The notes under the pieces: generated by a model
Told to the model about the DNA's origin: nothing
What the model saw: only the letters and a program-made list of their open reading frames with translations
Databases searched by the model: none
Source of the DNA: Dyadobacter arcticus
GTDB lineage: Bacteria > Bacteroidota > Bacteroidia > Cytophagales > Spirosomataceae
Length of the DNA: 64,000 bases
Direction of reading: 5' to 3'
Assembly (NCBI RefSeq): GCF_011762185.1
Contig: NZ_JAASQJ010000007.1
Span: 1-64,000, forward strand
Part shown: in pieces, positions 41,490-51,101 of the stretch
Layout: each line of letters starts with the position of its first letter
How positions within the stretch are numbered: position 1 is the first letter of the stretch
Made by a program: the position numbers and the translations under genes

Positions 41490-43076
41490 TCACTTTTTCT
41501 TATAAACTATAAATTCACTGTCGTAAGCAAGATAATTCCTACCGTAAACATTCAAGGTTTCAACACTGTCCTTCTGGCTGAAAGTCTTGGCCAGATCGTA
41601 ATTCTGCCAAAACGAATTCGCCTCCACTTTGGAAGCCTTTGACAAATCCCACGGACGAAAAACCACCCAGTTCGGTTGGAGGTAATTGATCAATTGTACG
41701 TAAGATTCTGTCTTTAAAGTCTTTCTGGCATCAATCACTTTCGTATTACACAACCCGGGATAGTCATACATCGTTAACCCCGAATAAAAGCCAATGTATC
41801 CTAACGGTTCTAAAAAAACTGTTTCTTCCGGTGTCTTTGACTCTTCTTTCAGCCAAAGACCAATTTTTTTCCTTAACCCATTTTCAATCAGATCCTGTTG
41901 GGAACGCATTTGGATTAATCCTCCAAAATAAACCCACAGCTGTGCCGCTAATAAAAAGCTGAGAGTACCAATTGGTAACCACTTCCTGCGTTCGCTTACC
42001 ATACCCATAACCGGTTGAGCGACCGCACAGCCAATGCTGACCAAACAAATCACCATTACTGCCGGAATATACCATGGGTAAATGGTAGGAGAAAAAACAT
42101 TCAAATAGGATGCAACCAGAAATGCTGCAAATGACAAAAACCTGGCATTTGAGTTAACCTTTGGAATAACCCAAAGAAAAACGGCAACATAGGTGATGCA
42201 CTTCATTATAAACAGCATCAAAAAAGGCCAGCTGTCGAAATAATAATAAGCAGGAGCAAAAATCCATAGAAATGGTGCCTCAGACGAAACCAATCCCATG
42301 AATACGGACTGAACATAATGTAAAGTCCGGTTCAATATGCTTTCCGGCGTTAATGTAAACCCTTTCGCAAGAACTGTATTTGGGACCGGGTTTCCGTAGT
42401 ACCACCACGCGAAAAGTATCCAGGGCGCATAGAATAATATTCCTAACATGCCACCCTGAAAAAACCCTTTAACATGTTCCCACGAGCGATTCTTAAACAA
42501 CAGATAACCTAATAAAAGCGATCCAATATGGATAAAAGCATCCGGCCGGCTCCACATCAAAAAAGCAAAGATTAATCCGAGCCTTAAAGGTTTTAGTACC
42601 GTGCTGATGAACAATTCCCTGATCAACAACACAATTCCCAAAAGCATAAAGGCCGTCTCCATACCATTTATGCTGTAATCAATGCTTTTTTCATCAAAAA
42701 CCAGTGCTAAGGTCACCAACAGGGCTGGCCAGAAAGCTGCTTTAATGTTTGTCGAAAAAAGGTCAAAAACAAGCTTCACCGTCAGACCGATGAGCAACAT
42801 ATTAATGACCCGAAACGACCAGATGACCGCTTCATCATCATGTGTTATAAAATTAAGGAGCGCAGGGATCAACGTACCAATCGGTGACGTGAATGAATGC
42901 ACTCTTTCATTCATATTAAATGTAAAACCCAATCCTTCAGACAAATTTTTCGAAGCCCTGAAAGTAATGTACCAGTCTTCCCATCGGTGATCTGTGTAAA
43001 CAGCAAAAAACAAAGCCGATAGTGTGCCCAGAGCAAAAACGAACCAGGAAAAATTCTTCGAATTGGAAAAAGACAT
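41490..43076 (-). CDS. GT-C-type membrane glycosyltransferase lying inside the sdh cluster
   Basis: A 528-residue protein with about 10 membrane helices and a C-terminal soluble part (about 400-528). The first loop has DHRWEDWYITFRASKNLSEG and NERVHSFTSPIGTL, the pattern of GT-C enzymes such as AftB-like arabinosyl- or mannosyltransferases that use a polyprenyl-phosphate sugar. SRPDAFIHIG is another conserved segment. The product would be an envelope glycan, unrelated to respiration. It sits between sdhA (61-nt gap) and sdhB (37-nt gap) on the same strand, so it may be co-expressed with them. The exact family and sugar are uncertain. Confidence 0.7.
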   Translation of the reverse strand: MSFSNSKNFSWFVFALGTLSALFFAVYTDHRWEDWYITFRASKNLSEGLGFTFNMNERVHSFTSPIGTLIPALLNFITHDDEAVIWSFRVINMLLIGLTVKLVFDLFSTNIKAAFWPALLVTLALVFDEKSIDYSINGMETAFMLLGIVLLIRELFISTVLKPLRLGLIFAFLMWSRPDAFIHIGSLLLGYLLFKNRSWEHVKGFFQGGMLGILFYAPWILFAWWYYGNPVPNTVLAKGFTLTPESILNRTLHYVQSVFMGLVSSEAPFLWIFAPAYYYFDSWPFLMLFIMKCITYVAVFLWVIPKVNSNARFLSFAAFLVASYLNVFSPTIYPWYIPAVMVICLVSIGCAVAQPVMGMVSERRKWLPIGTLSFLLAAQLWVYFGGLIQMRSQQDLIENGLRKKIGLWLKEESKTPEETVFLEPLGYIGFYSGLTMYDYPGLCNTKVIDARKTLKTESYVQLINYLQPNWVVFRPWDLSKASKVEANSFWQNYDLAKTFSQKDSVETLNVYGRNYLAYDSEFIVYKKK

Positions 43077-43136
43077 ATTTAACGTTAAAGATGTTTTACG
43101 CGCCTGAAATGATGGAGAGCCGCGTCCGCCGAGTAA

Positions 43137-45125
43137 CTATTTATAGCTCCTTTGGGCAATTTTAATATTTTCATAGATCAGCTCTTCTTTATGAAGCTCC
43201 CACTCTTCCGGCCCTTTGTGCTCCCAGGCTGACACAAACATAAACTGCTCGTCATCTCTAAGTGCCTCACCCTCTTTGGTTTGAAACTCTTCACGGAAGT
43301 GGCCGCCACACGATTCGTTGCGGTTCAGCGCATCAATACACATTAGCTCACCCAATTCGATAAAGTCTGCTACCCGGTTTGCCTTATCCAGCTCAGGGTT
43401 AAAGTAAGTGGCGGTACCCATTACTTTCACATCCGTCCAAAAATCTTTACGCAACTGGCGGATCTCATCAATTGCTTCTTTAAGACCTTGTTCATTGCGG
43501 GCCATTCCGCATTTATCCCACATAATCTGGCCCAGACGGCGGTGGAAAACCTCAGGTGATGTTTTTCCCTGAATGCTCAATAATTTATCGATCCGCTCTT
43601 TTACCTCCTTCTCAGTCTGAACAAATGCCTCATGATCCGTTGAGATTTGCCCGGTCCTGATTTCATTGGCAAGATATGACCCGATTGTATACGGAATTAC
43701 GAAATACCCATCGGCTAGTCCCTGCATCAAAGCAGAAGCACCTAGGCGGTTTGCACCGTGATCCGAGAAATTCGCTTCACCCAAGGCATAAAGTCCTGGA
43801 ACAGTTGTCATCAGGTTATAATCAACCCAAAGACCACCCATGGTATAATGTACCGCAGGGTAAATCCGCATTGGAACTTCATAAGGATCTTCACCGGTGA
43901 TCTGTTTGTACATATCAAACAGGTTACCATACTTTTCTTTCACGACCGCTTTTCCCCAGGCGATGATATCGGAGTCGGAAGCATTGTGAATGTTGTTTTT
44001 ATTGGCTTCTCCGCGTCCATAACGTTCAACGGCAGCAGCAAAGTCCAGAAAGACAGCCAGTTTGGATGACCCCACACCATAACCTGCATCGCAGCGCTCT
44101 TTGGCCGCGCGGGAGGCAATGTCACGCGGAACAAGGTTCCCGAACGCAGGATAGCGACGTTCGAGATAATAATCCCGTTCGCTTTCAGGTATCTCATTTC
44201 CCGGACGCGTATCGTTTTTTTCCTTGGGCACCCAGATTCGGCCATCATTCCGGAGTGATTCCGACATTAAGGTCAGCTTGGACTGATGTTCACCCGAAAC
44301 AGGAATACAAGTCGGGTGGATTTGTGTAAAACATGGGTTACCAAAAAAGGCCCCACGCTTGTGCGCCTTCCAGGCCGCGGTTACATTGCTGCCCATCGCA
44401 TTTGTGGACAGATAGAAAACGTTTCCATATCCGCCGCTACAAAGCAATACGGCATGTGCGCCATGTCTTTCCAACTCACCTGTGACCAGGTTTCTTGCAA
44501 TGATGCCCCTGCATTTACCATCTATGTTGACCACATCCAGCATTTCGTGACGGTTGTACATTTTAACCGTACCCATTCCAACCTGCCGCTGCAGCCCTGA
44601 ATAAGCTCCAAGTAATAATTGCTGCCCTGTTTGCCCGGCCGCATAGAATGTGCGTTGCACCTGCGTACCTCCAAAGGATCTGTTCGAAAGCAGACCGCCA
44701 TATTCCCGTGCAAACGGGACCCCGGCAGCAACACATTGATCGATAATACTTCCTGAAACCTCGGCCAGACGGTGCACATTACCCTCTCTTGCGCGATAAT
44801 CACCTCCTTTTATGGTATCATAAAAAAGACGGAAAATGGAATCACCGTCATTTTGATAATTTTTAGCAGCATTGATCCCTCCTTGTGCGGCAATAGAGTG
44901 CGCGCGACGGGGAGAATCCTGAAAACAAAAAGCTTTTACTTTATAACCAAGTTCGGCCAGGGTAGCAGCCGCGGAAGCACCTGCAAGACCGGTACCCACG
45001 ACAATAATTTCGAGACTACGCTTATTTGCCGGATTTACCAGCGGAACAGAAGAACGGTATTTACTCCATTTTGTTTCCAGCGGTCCTTGCGGTGTTTTGG
45101 CATCCAAGCGGGAAGAAGTTGCCAT
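43137..45125 (-). CDS. sdhA: Succinate dehydrogenase/fumarate reductase flavoprotein subunit
   Basis: A 662-residue FAD protein. FAD-binding starts with IIVVGTGLAGASAAATLAELG. The covalent-FAD His is in RRAHSIAAQGGINAA, and the substrate/active-site region has ARSTHGANRLG-like DHGANRLGASALMQGLADGYF plus HYTMGGLWVDYNL. The length and the C-terminal CGGHFREEFQTKEGE fit Bacteroidota-type SdhA, which pairs with a b-type SdhC. It is downstream of sdhC by 57 nt. Confidence 0.95.
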   Translation of the reverse strand: MATSSRLDAKTPQGPLETKWSKYRSSVPLVNPANKRSLEIIVVGTGLAGASAAATLAELGYKVKAFCFQDSPRRAHSIAAQGGINAAKNYQNDGDSIFRLFYDTIKGGDYRAREGNVHRLAEVSGSIIDQCVAAGVPFAREYGGLLSNRSFGGTQVQRTFYAAGQTGQQLLLGAYSGLQRQVGMGTVKMYNRHEMLDVVNIDGKCRGIIARNLVTGELERHGAHAVLLCSGGYGNVFYLSTNAMGSNVTAAWKAHKRGAFFGNPCFTQIHPTCIPVSGEHQSKLTLMSESLRNDGRIWVPKEKNDTRPGNEIPESERDYYLERRYPAFGNLVPRDIASRAAKERCDAGYGVGSSKLAVFLDFAAAVERYGRGEANKNNIHNASDSDIIAWGKAVVKEKYGNLFDMYKQITGEDPYEVPMRIYPAVHYTMGGLWVDYNLMTTVPGLYALGEANFSDHGANRLGASALMQGLADGYFVIPYTIGSYLANEIRTGQISTDHEAFVQTEKEVKERIDKLLSIQGKTSPEVFHRRLGQIMWDKCGMARNEQGLKEAIDEIRQLRKDFWTDVKVMGTATYFNPELDKANRVADFIELGELMCIDALNRNESCGGHFREEFQTKEGEALRDDEQFMFVSAWEHKGPEEWELHKEELIYENIKIAQRSYK

Positions 45126-45182
45126 ATATTTATTATTTAATCGAAATTTGAATTGAAAAAATGCCTAACAGGCACTATAATG

Positions 45183-45854
45183 TTAGTAGACCCAGCCCAG
45201 ATAAATGGAAAGCGGCATCAGGGCAAAAATGATTGGGACAATGATAGAGAATGCGGTGCCTACGAAAGATATGGCGCCATTGTACTTGATGTGGTGCAGT
45301 CCTAATGTTTGAAACGCACTTTTAAAGCCGTGAAGAAGATGCCAGAAAAGAGAAATGCAGCCAGCGACATAAATCAATACTACCCATACATTTTGGAAAA
45401 TATCCAGCATCATCTGATAAAGATTGAGCTCTTCGCCGGTTGCAAATTGATTTGACCGGTTTGGAATCCAGAAGTGGGAAGTATGTATGACAAGAAAAAT
45501 CAACAGCAGTGTACCGAGGAGACCCATGCTTCGTGAATACCAGGTACTGTTAGCAGATCGGTTGTTTACTGAATAACCCACAGGTCTGGCATCGTTGTTA
45601 TTTTTCCATAACAAAAGGCCATCTGCGATGTGGATCAGAAATCCTGCGATCAGCCCAATTTCCAGGGTTCGAATGATCGGATTGGTACCCATAAAATGGC
45701 CCCAGTGCGTAAATGTTTTACCGCCATCATTGTAAAATATCATTGCATTGATGGTGGCATGAATGACCAGAAAGCTTATCAAAAATAGCCCGGTAAGAGC
45801 CATCAGGAGTTTTTTACCAATTGAACTCGTTAACGTTTGTGAAAACCACGACAT
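45183..45854 (-). CDS. sdhC: Succinate dehydrogenase/fumarate reductase cytochrome b subunit
   Basis: A 223-residue membrane protein with five helices, the diheme b558 type found in Bacteroidota. Candidate heme-ligating His residues are in LISFLVIHATINAM, GFLIHIADGLLLW, IFLVIHTSHFW and LFWHLLHGFKSAFQTLGLHH. It anchors SdhA and SdhB and exchanges electrons with menaquinone. It leads the operon sdhC-sdhA-GT-sdhB, with a predicted promoter at 45906-45936. Confidence 0.93.
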   Translation of the reverse strand: MSWFSQTLTSSIGKKLLMALTGLFLISFLVIHATINAMIFYNDGGKTFTHWGHFMGTNPIIRTLEIGLIAGFLIHIADGLLLWKNNNDARPVGYSVNNRSANSTWYSRSMGLLGTLLLIFLVIHTSHFWIPNRSNQFATGEELNLYQMMLDIFQNVWVVLIYVAGCISLFWHLLHGFKSAFQTLGLHHIKYNGAISFVGTAFSIIVPIIFALMPLSIYLGWVY

Positions 45855-46287
45855 AGCAACACGAATGGTTTTAGTGCAAGAAAATTAAGTATATTTAGAA
45901 CGATTCAAAGGTATGTCACAAACCCATGCAAGGCAATAAAAGCTTTCCATTTTTGCCTGGGCGTTCACAATTTATAATCATTATTAAGAATTATTAAACC
46001 TAAAAAAATGGATGCTAGTCAGGAAGTTTACGGGTTATGCGATACATTCTCCGGTCTTCATATCTACTAAAAATCTTAGTGATTTTATTATGTAAATAGC
46101 AAGTCTTAGACACGGCTGGGAGACTTACCACATACCTTATTTATGTAGTTGTTTCGTATGTTTACAAAATCACATATAATTAGGCTTTACGCACACATTT
46201 TTCCTAAATTTTCGTTGATTTGATTAGTTGACAGATGTTATCTGATCCATATCAACCTCTATCTCAATTCGCTTGATCATATATTTT
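45855..46287. other. Gene-free divergent region holding the sdhC promoter
   Basis: On the minus strand TTG (plus 45934-45936), 20 nt and TACCTTTG (plus 45906-45913) form a likely sdhC promoter. The other 350 nt up to the ATG of the large CHU_C gene at 46288 are AT-rich. I see no gene, riboswitch-like fold or long repeat in them. Confidence 0.55.
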
Positions 46288-49197
46288 ATGCGTACTGCTT
46301 TACGAATACTCTTACTTTCCTTTTGCCTTGGTTTGCTGTGTACCGGATATGACGCAATGGCGACGCACATCCGCGCCGGTGAGATCACAGCCAGGAGAAT
46401 ATCTGCTACCACACTTACCTATGAGCTGAAACTGACTGCTTATTTTGACATTCAAAATGGAGAAGGCGCGGCAAATGCTCAGAATAGCGTATTTTTCACC
46501 ATTGGCAATGTTAACTCTACCGGTAATCCTGTCATTCTGGAGGCGCCACGGCAAGAGAGCCCGCCACCAAATATTGGTAACAATACAACCCGTAACACCT
46601 ACATTATCAATTACACATTCCCGTCGACAGGGGAATATCGCATTTCTTTTGAAGAAGACAACCGGAACAACGGTATCCTCAACATTGGTCCGCCGCCAAC
46701 ACAAAATTTGAATTTTTACGTGAGTACCATTCTGGAAATCAATGCCAGTTTCGGTTTGAACCAAACACCAGTGTTGCTCAATGCACCTATCGATTTGGCT
46801 GCTGTTAGACAAAGGTATATCCATAATCCAAACGCTTTTGATGCCGACGGTGACAGTCTTGCTTATAGATTGTTTGTGCCCCAAAGGAGCGGGGTCAATG
46901 GTGCTGGTATCAATTTACAATATGTCAACCCCAACCAGATCGGTGCGCCGGGTGCCACGGAGGCTGGTGCTTCACCGGCAACTTTCAGCATGGACCGCAT
47001 TACGGGCGATCTGGTCTGGGACGCGCCGGTTACAAAAGGTTATTACAATGTTGCCTTTGTCGTCGAGGAATGGCGGGACGGGGTGCTCATCGGCCAGATC
47101 GTCCGTGATATGCAGATTATTGTAGAGGATGCGCGTAACGACAGGCCGCTCATGGACCCGTTGCCCGATATATGCGTTGAGGCAGGTACCCGGATCAACC
47201 AGCAGGTCAAGGCCACTGATAAAAACGGCGACAAGCTTACCCTTACTTCTACGGGCGGCGTTTACCAGGCTGCCCTTATATCGCCAGCTTTGGCTACTTT
47301 CAATGTTGCCCAGCAGGGTTCACAATCCACCGTCCTGGGACAGTTTGTCTGGCAGACTTCCTGTAACCACATCCGGCAGGAGCCTTATGATGTGCTTTTC
47401 AAAGTGGAAGATGCCGCTGGGCCCAATATCCCCAATGCTTCCTTGTTCCGCAAGCTTGTCGATATGACCACCCTGAACATCCGCGTGTATGGCCCCAAGC
47501 CGCTCGGGCTTAGGGCCGTTGCGGCCACCGATCCAGCTGGTGTTGCTTACAGGCTGAATTGGGAAGCCTATAAATGCCAGGTCGATGGGGCAAAAATCGT
47601 CATTTACAGAAAAGAAGGGTGTACCGATATCCTGGAAGATGTCTGCATTACCGGTATCCCAGCTGGCTCAGGTTATGAAGAGGTGGCGCGCGTCAATGTC
47701 GACCAGGTGACTTACCTTGACAACAATAATGGAACTGGCCTGCGTGCAGGGGTTTCTTACAGCTACCGGCTGGTGGTCGAGTTCCCACGCCCGGGCACTA
47801 ATGTCAATGAGCCGGGAAGTTTGATCGGTGGCGGGGAAAGCGTGGCTTCCGATGAGTTCTGTCTCAAACTGCCCATGCTCATGCCCGTCATCACCAATGT
47901 GACCGTGGATACCACCTCCGATATTAAAGGTGTGATAACCATTAAATGGACAAAACCTGCCGCTCCGTCAGGGCTGCCTGCACAGTACCGCCTTTTCAGG
48001 GCAGTGGGGCAGACGGGTACTGCCTTTACACAAATTGCAACCATCAATACCACGCTTGCAGCTGGCGCGCCAGATACCATTTTTGTCGACCGCGGCTTGA
48101 ACACTTTGGTCAACCCATACAATTACAAACTTGAATACTGGTACACGCAAGGCGGCACATTGGTCGAGCTCGACGAGGCCAAAACAGCCAGCAGCGTCAG
48201 GCTTGAACAAGGCGCCGCTGAGCCCAGCAGGGTCAGGATCAACTGGTCGGCATTGGTACCCTGGGACAATACGAACCGTACCCACAGGGTCTATCGGGAG
48301 GACAAAACAAAGCCAGGGACTTTTAACCGCATTGCAGATGTAAATGTACAGGGGCCGCAGACCTTTACATTTATCGATGACGGTACCGACAGGTATGCTG
48401 CCGATGGGACTGTGAATGTGACCATTGTCAATGATTCGACTTACTGTTATAAAGTAGAGACCGTGGGCTCGTACAACAACAGCCAGATCAAACCTGCCGT
48501 CCTTTTTAACTTTTCGCAGATCCTGTGCGTCTCTTCTTCCGATACCACCAAGCCTTGCCCGCCCGTGCTGGCACTCGACCCGCTGAATTGTGATTCGCTC
48601 AATGCGCACCCCGATGCTTATTGTGATTTGCCCGGTTTTACAAACCATCTTTCCTGGACCTACCCGCAATCGGTGGGTGGAAAAGATTGTGACCCCAATG
48701 TACTGGCCTACAAAGTATACTATGCCCGTTATGAAGGCGATGCCCCGGCCCTGATTGCTACGGTGACCATCCCGCCAGCGCCTTTGGCCACCACTTATGA
48801 CCACCAGGGACTTACCTCTTTTGCAGGTTGCTATTATGTCACGGCTGTCAACCGGTTTGGGGCCGAGAGTGCGCCCAGCAATATTGTATGCAAGGACAAC
48901 TGCCCTATGTTTGTGCTGCCCAATGTGTTTACGCCCAATGGTGATCTGAAAAACGATGTCTTTCAGCCGTTTGCGTGCCCGGCTTTTGTACAGTCGCTGG
49001 AATTCAAGGCATTCAACAGGTGGGGCGCCCAGGTGTTTTCTACCAAGGATGTCAACATCAACTGGAACGGGAAAACCAACGGCGGCAAAGACCTGGCGGC
49101 AGGGCAATACTACTACGAGGTGACCGTCTATTTTGAATCTTCCAAAAGAGTAAGCACGCCTACCACCATCAAAGGATGGGTGCAGCTGCTCAGGTAA
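46288..49197 (+). CDS. Large secreted fibronectin-like/CHU_C protein with T9SS type B sorting domain
   Basis: About 969 residues from the ATG at 46288. A signal peptide (to about DAMATHIRAGE) is followed by a cadherin-like/beta-sandwich region (about 25-390) and by at least three fibronectin-type modules (about 395-860). The C-terminal CHU_C domain has VLPNVFTPNGDLKNDVFQPF, FNRWGAQVFSTKD and NWNGKTNGGKDLAAGQYYYEV. Export by the type IX system is expected. From about 47130 onward the DNA becomes visibly richer in G+C than the first 850 nt, and the antisense frame stays open for over 450 codons, so the two halves may have different histories. Confidence 0.85.
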   Translation: MRTALRILLLSFCLGLLCTGYDAMATHIRAGEITARRISATTLTYELKLTAYFDIQNGEGAANAQNSVFFTIGNVNSTGNPVILEAPRQESPPPNIGNNTTRNTYIINYTFPSTGEYRISFEEDNRNNGILNIGPPPTQNLNFYVSTILEINASFGLNQTPVLLNAPIDLAAVRQRYIHNPNAFDADGDSLAYRLFVPQRSGVNGAGINLQYVNPNQIGAPGATEAGASPATFSMDRITGDLVWDAPVTKGYYNVAFVVEEWRDGVLIGQIVRDMQIIVEDARNDRPLMDPLPDICVEAGTRINQQVKATDKNGDKLTLTSTGGVYQAALISPALATFNVAQQGSQSTVLGQFVWQTSCNHIRQEPYDVLFKVEDAAGPNIPNASLFRKLVDMTTLNIRVYGPKPLGLRAVAATDPAGVAYRLNWEAYKCQVDGAKIVIYRKEGCTDILEDVCITGIPAGSGYEEVARVNVDQVTYLDNNNGTGLRAGVSYSYRLVVEFPRPGTNVNEPGSLIGGGESVASDEFCLKLPMLMPVITNVTVDTTSDIKGVITIKWTKPAAPSGLPAQYRLFRAVGQTGTAFTQIATINTTLAAGAPDTIFVDRGLNTLVNPYNYKLEYWYTQGGTLVELDEAKTASSVRLEQGAAEPSRVRINWSALVPWDNTNRTHRVYREDKTKPGTFNRIADVNVQGPQTFTFIDDGTDRYAADGTVNVTIVNDSTYCYKVETVGSYNNSQIKPAVLFNFSQILCVSSSDTTKPCPPVLALDPLNCDSLNAHPDAYCDLPGFTNHLSWTYPQSVGGKDCDPNVLAYKVYYARYEGDAPALIATVTIPPAPLATTYDHQGLTSFAGCYYVTAVNRFGAESAPSNIVCKDNCPMFVLPNVFTPNGDLKNDVFQPFACPAFVQSLEFKAFNRWGAQVFSTKDVNINWNGKTNGGKDLAAGQYYYEVTVYFESSKRVSTPTTIKGWVQLLR

Positions 49198-49232
49198 CAG
49201 CCTTTTTTCTTTCAAAGACAAGTATTTCCTTT

Positions 49233-49265
49233 GTATCCCGTCCTGGCAAATGCAGGACGGGATAC
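49233..49265 (+). terminator. Hairpin terminator of the 46288-49197 gene
   Basis: Perfect 13-bp stem (49233-49245 with 49253-49265) with a 7-nt loop, followed by TTTGTTT. It lies 35 nt after the stop codon and before fabD. Confidence 0.7.
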
Positions 49266-49301
49266 TTTGTTTAATCCTGAACAATCTTAAATCACCAAAA
49301 T

Positions 49302-50180
49302 ATGAATAAGGCATACGTTTTCCCTGGTCAGGGCTCACAGTTTAAAGGAATGGGGCTGGATTTATATCAAACCTCCGATTCGGCGAAAGCTTTATTTGAA
49401 AATGCAAATGAGATCTTGGGATTTGACATCACCAAAATCATGTTTGAGGGCTCGGATGAAGAGCTTAAACAGACCAATGTAACCCAACCTGCTATATTCA
49501 TTCATTCTGTGATTCTTGCGAAGATCAGTACTGACTTTGTTCCAAATATGGTGGCTGGCCACTCTTTGGGTGAGTTTTCTGCATTGGTGGCAGCAGGTGC
49601 ATTGTCTTTTGAAGATGGTCTTTCATTGGTTGCAAAACGTGCTGACGCTATGCAAAAAGCCTGTGAGATCCGCCCGTCCACCATGGCCGCCATCCTGGGC
49701 CTGCCTGATTCTATAATTGAAGAAATTTGTGCTGGAATCACCGATGAAATTGTGGTTCCTGCCAATTACAATTGCCCGGGTCAGGTTGTTATCTCAGGTA
49801 CCGTGGAAGGCGTTGAAAAAGCCTGTGAACTTCTTAAATCTGCCGGTGCAAAAAGGGCGCTCATACTGCCTGTCGGCGGCGCTTTTCACTCACCGCTGAT
49901 GGAGCCTGCCCGAGAGGAACTTGCTTCCGCGATTCACGCTGCCCAGTTTCAGGCGCCCATCTGCTCGGTGTACCAAAATGTTAATGCCAGACCCGCGACA
50001 GAAATAACGGTCATTAAGGATAACTTGATTTCCCAGCTCACTGCACCTGTAAAATGGACGCAATCTGTTGAGCAGATGGTTGCTGACGGTGCTAAAATCT
50101 TCATTGAATGTGGTCCTGGCAAGGTTTTACAGGGTTTGGTCAAAAAGATCGCCAGTACCGTAGAATTTAAAAGCATTTAA
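49302..50180 (+). CDS. fabD: ACP S-malonyltransferase
   Basis: A 292-residue enzyme. It begins KAYVFPGQGSQFKGMG, with the nucleophile Ser in VAGHSLGEFSAL and the catalytic His in GGAFHSPLM; the oxyanion Gln is in PGQGSQ. It moves malonyl from CoA to acyl carrier protein for fatty acid synthesis. It is alone here; no other fab gene is next to it. It ends 67 nt before tRNA-Gln. Confidence 0.95.
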   Translation: MNKAYVFPGQGSQFKGMGLDLYQTSDSAKALFENANEILGFDITKIMFEGSDEELKQTNVTQPAIFIHSVILAKISTDFVPNMVAGHSLGEFSALVAAGALSFEDGLSLVAKRADAMQKACEIRPSTMAAILGLPDSIIEEICAGITDEIVVPANYNCPGQVVISGTVEGVEKACELLKSAGAKRALILPVGGAFHSPLMEPAREELASAIHAAQFQAPICSVYQNVNARPATEITVIKDNLISQLTAPVKWTQSVEQMVADGAKIFIECGPGKVLQGLVKKIASTVEFKSI

Positions 50181-50197
50181 TTTTTTTATCCAAAAAC

Positions 50198-50228
50198 TTG
50201 ACAACCTGGAGTAGTAACATTACTTTTG
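50198..50228 (+). promoter_or_regulatory. Predicted promoter of tRNA-Gln
   Basis: TTG (50198-50200), 20 nt, then TACTTTTG (50221-50228). It fits TTTG-N19-TAnnTTTG with one extra base of spacing and ends 18 nt before the tRNA. Confidence 0.6.
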
Positions 50229-50246
50229 CACCACTGTTTTCGGTTT

Positions 50247-50317
50247 TGGCCGATGGTGTAATGGTAACACAGGACATTTTGGTTGTCTTATTCAGGGTTC
50301 GAGTCCTTGTCGGCCAA
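50247..50317 (+). tRNA. tRNA-Gln (anticodon TTG)
   Basis: A 71-nt sequence folds as a cloverleaf: acceptor stem TGGCCGA/TCGGCCA, D arm GTG-TAATGGTAA-CAC, anticodon stem GGACA/TGTCT around TTTTGGT with anticodon TTG, and T loop TTCGAGT. The first acceptor pair is U-A, a mark of glutamine tRNA. The discriminator is A and no CCA is encoded. Confidence 0.94.
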
Positions 50318-50330
50318 CAGTAAAAAATGA

Positions 50331-50359
50331 AAGGAGCTCCGTTTGTGAGCTCCTTTTTT
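50331..50359 (+). terminator. Intrinsic terminator of tRNA-Gln
   Basis: A 9-bp stem AAGGAGCTC/GAGCTCCTT (50331-50339 with 50347-50355), a 7-nt loop, and a T6 tail follow the tRNA by 13 nt. Confidence 0.85.
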
Positions 50360-50363
50360 GATT

Positions 50364-50881
50364 TCAGTTCAACAGCTTATCTAGGTCTTCTTTGAGTTTT
50401 GGAGACGACGGTCGCGCCGCATCCGGCATTAGCAATCTTTCCCTACGGATTGATTAATATAAATCTTGGGATAGAGTTTACGCTGTAATCCTTGATGAAG
50501 GCTGAATTCCAGTCATTATCTGCAAGAATCTGGATTCCTGCAGGTGTTTTGTCTTTAATAAAGCTTCTCCATTTTTCGTAGCTCTTTTCGGCATCAATAG
50601 AAATGCCTACAAATGCGATATTCCTGTTTTTATATTGTTCTTCAAGCTTTTTGAGGAAAGGCATTTCCGCTATGCAAGCCCACACCAGGTCGCCCAAATA
50701 TCAATATAAACGTATTTACCTCTCAAATCCACTAATTTGGTAGTCCAACCATCGTAATTCTCATATTCAAAATACGGCGATCTCTTACCACTCCCGGCCG
50801 ATCAAAACCAATGATCCTGTGGTCATGATATTTATCAAATGGTACGTCAAAAAAAGTTTCTGCCTTCTCGTAGCAAGCGCT
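50364..50881 (-). pseudogene. Decayed TlpA/thioredoxin-like disulfide reductase gene
   Basis: On the minus strand, pieces of one thioredoxin-fold protein lie in different frames. First AETFFDVPFDKYHDHRIIGFDRPG (plus about 50871-50796), then YFEYENYDGW, LVDLRGKYVYIDIWATWCG. The frame breaks in the CxxC motif (plus 50679-50682, one G missing), then AEMPFLKKLEEQYKNRN to VNSIPRFILINP, a TAG stop (50443-50445) and, in another frame, DAARPSSPKLKEDLDKLLN up to 50364. At least three frameshifts and one nonsense change are seen and the N-terminus is missing. The gene is not functional. The intact parent would be an exported thiol-disulfide enzyme. Confidence 0.85.
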
Positions 50882-51101
50882 ATTTCATAAAAATACAGTG
50901 GTTTTTACCTCCTTCCCTTTTAAGAATCTGTACAAATTAATCGATGAAACGACCATTTTTGTCTTTCGATTAGCCTTTTTGATCGATAAGTGCTTTTTTA
51001 GGTAACAAATTTGCTATTTTGGTGACTTATAGCTTTTTGCTCTTATAAAATTTCCAGATGAAATATTACATTTACCATGTTTTAACCTAAACAGCACCCC
51101 T

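Noticed and set aside
47968..49338. A 456-codon open frame on the minus strand opposite the large CHU_C gene
   Set aside because: It is antisense to a gene with clear domains, its peptide has a Cys/Arg/His-rich composition typical of a shadow frame, and it exists because of the G+C-rich third positions of the sense gene.
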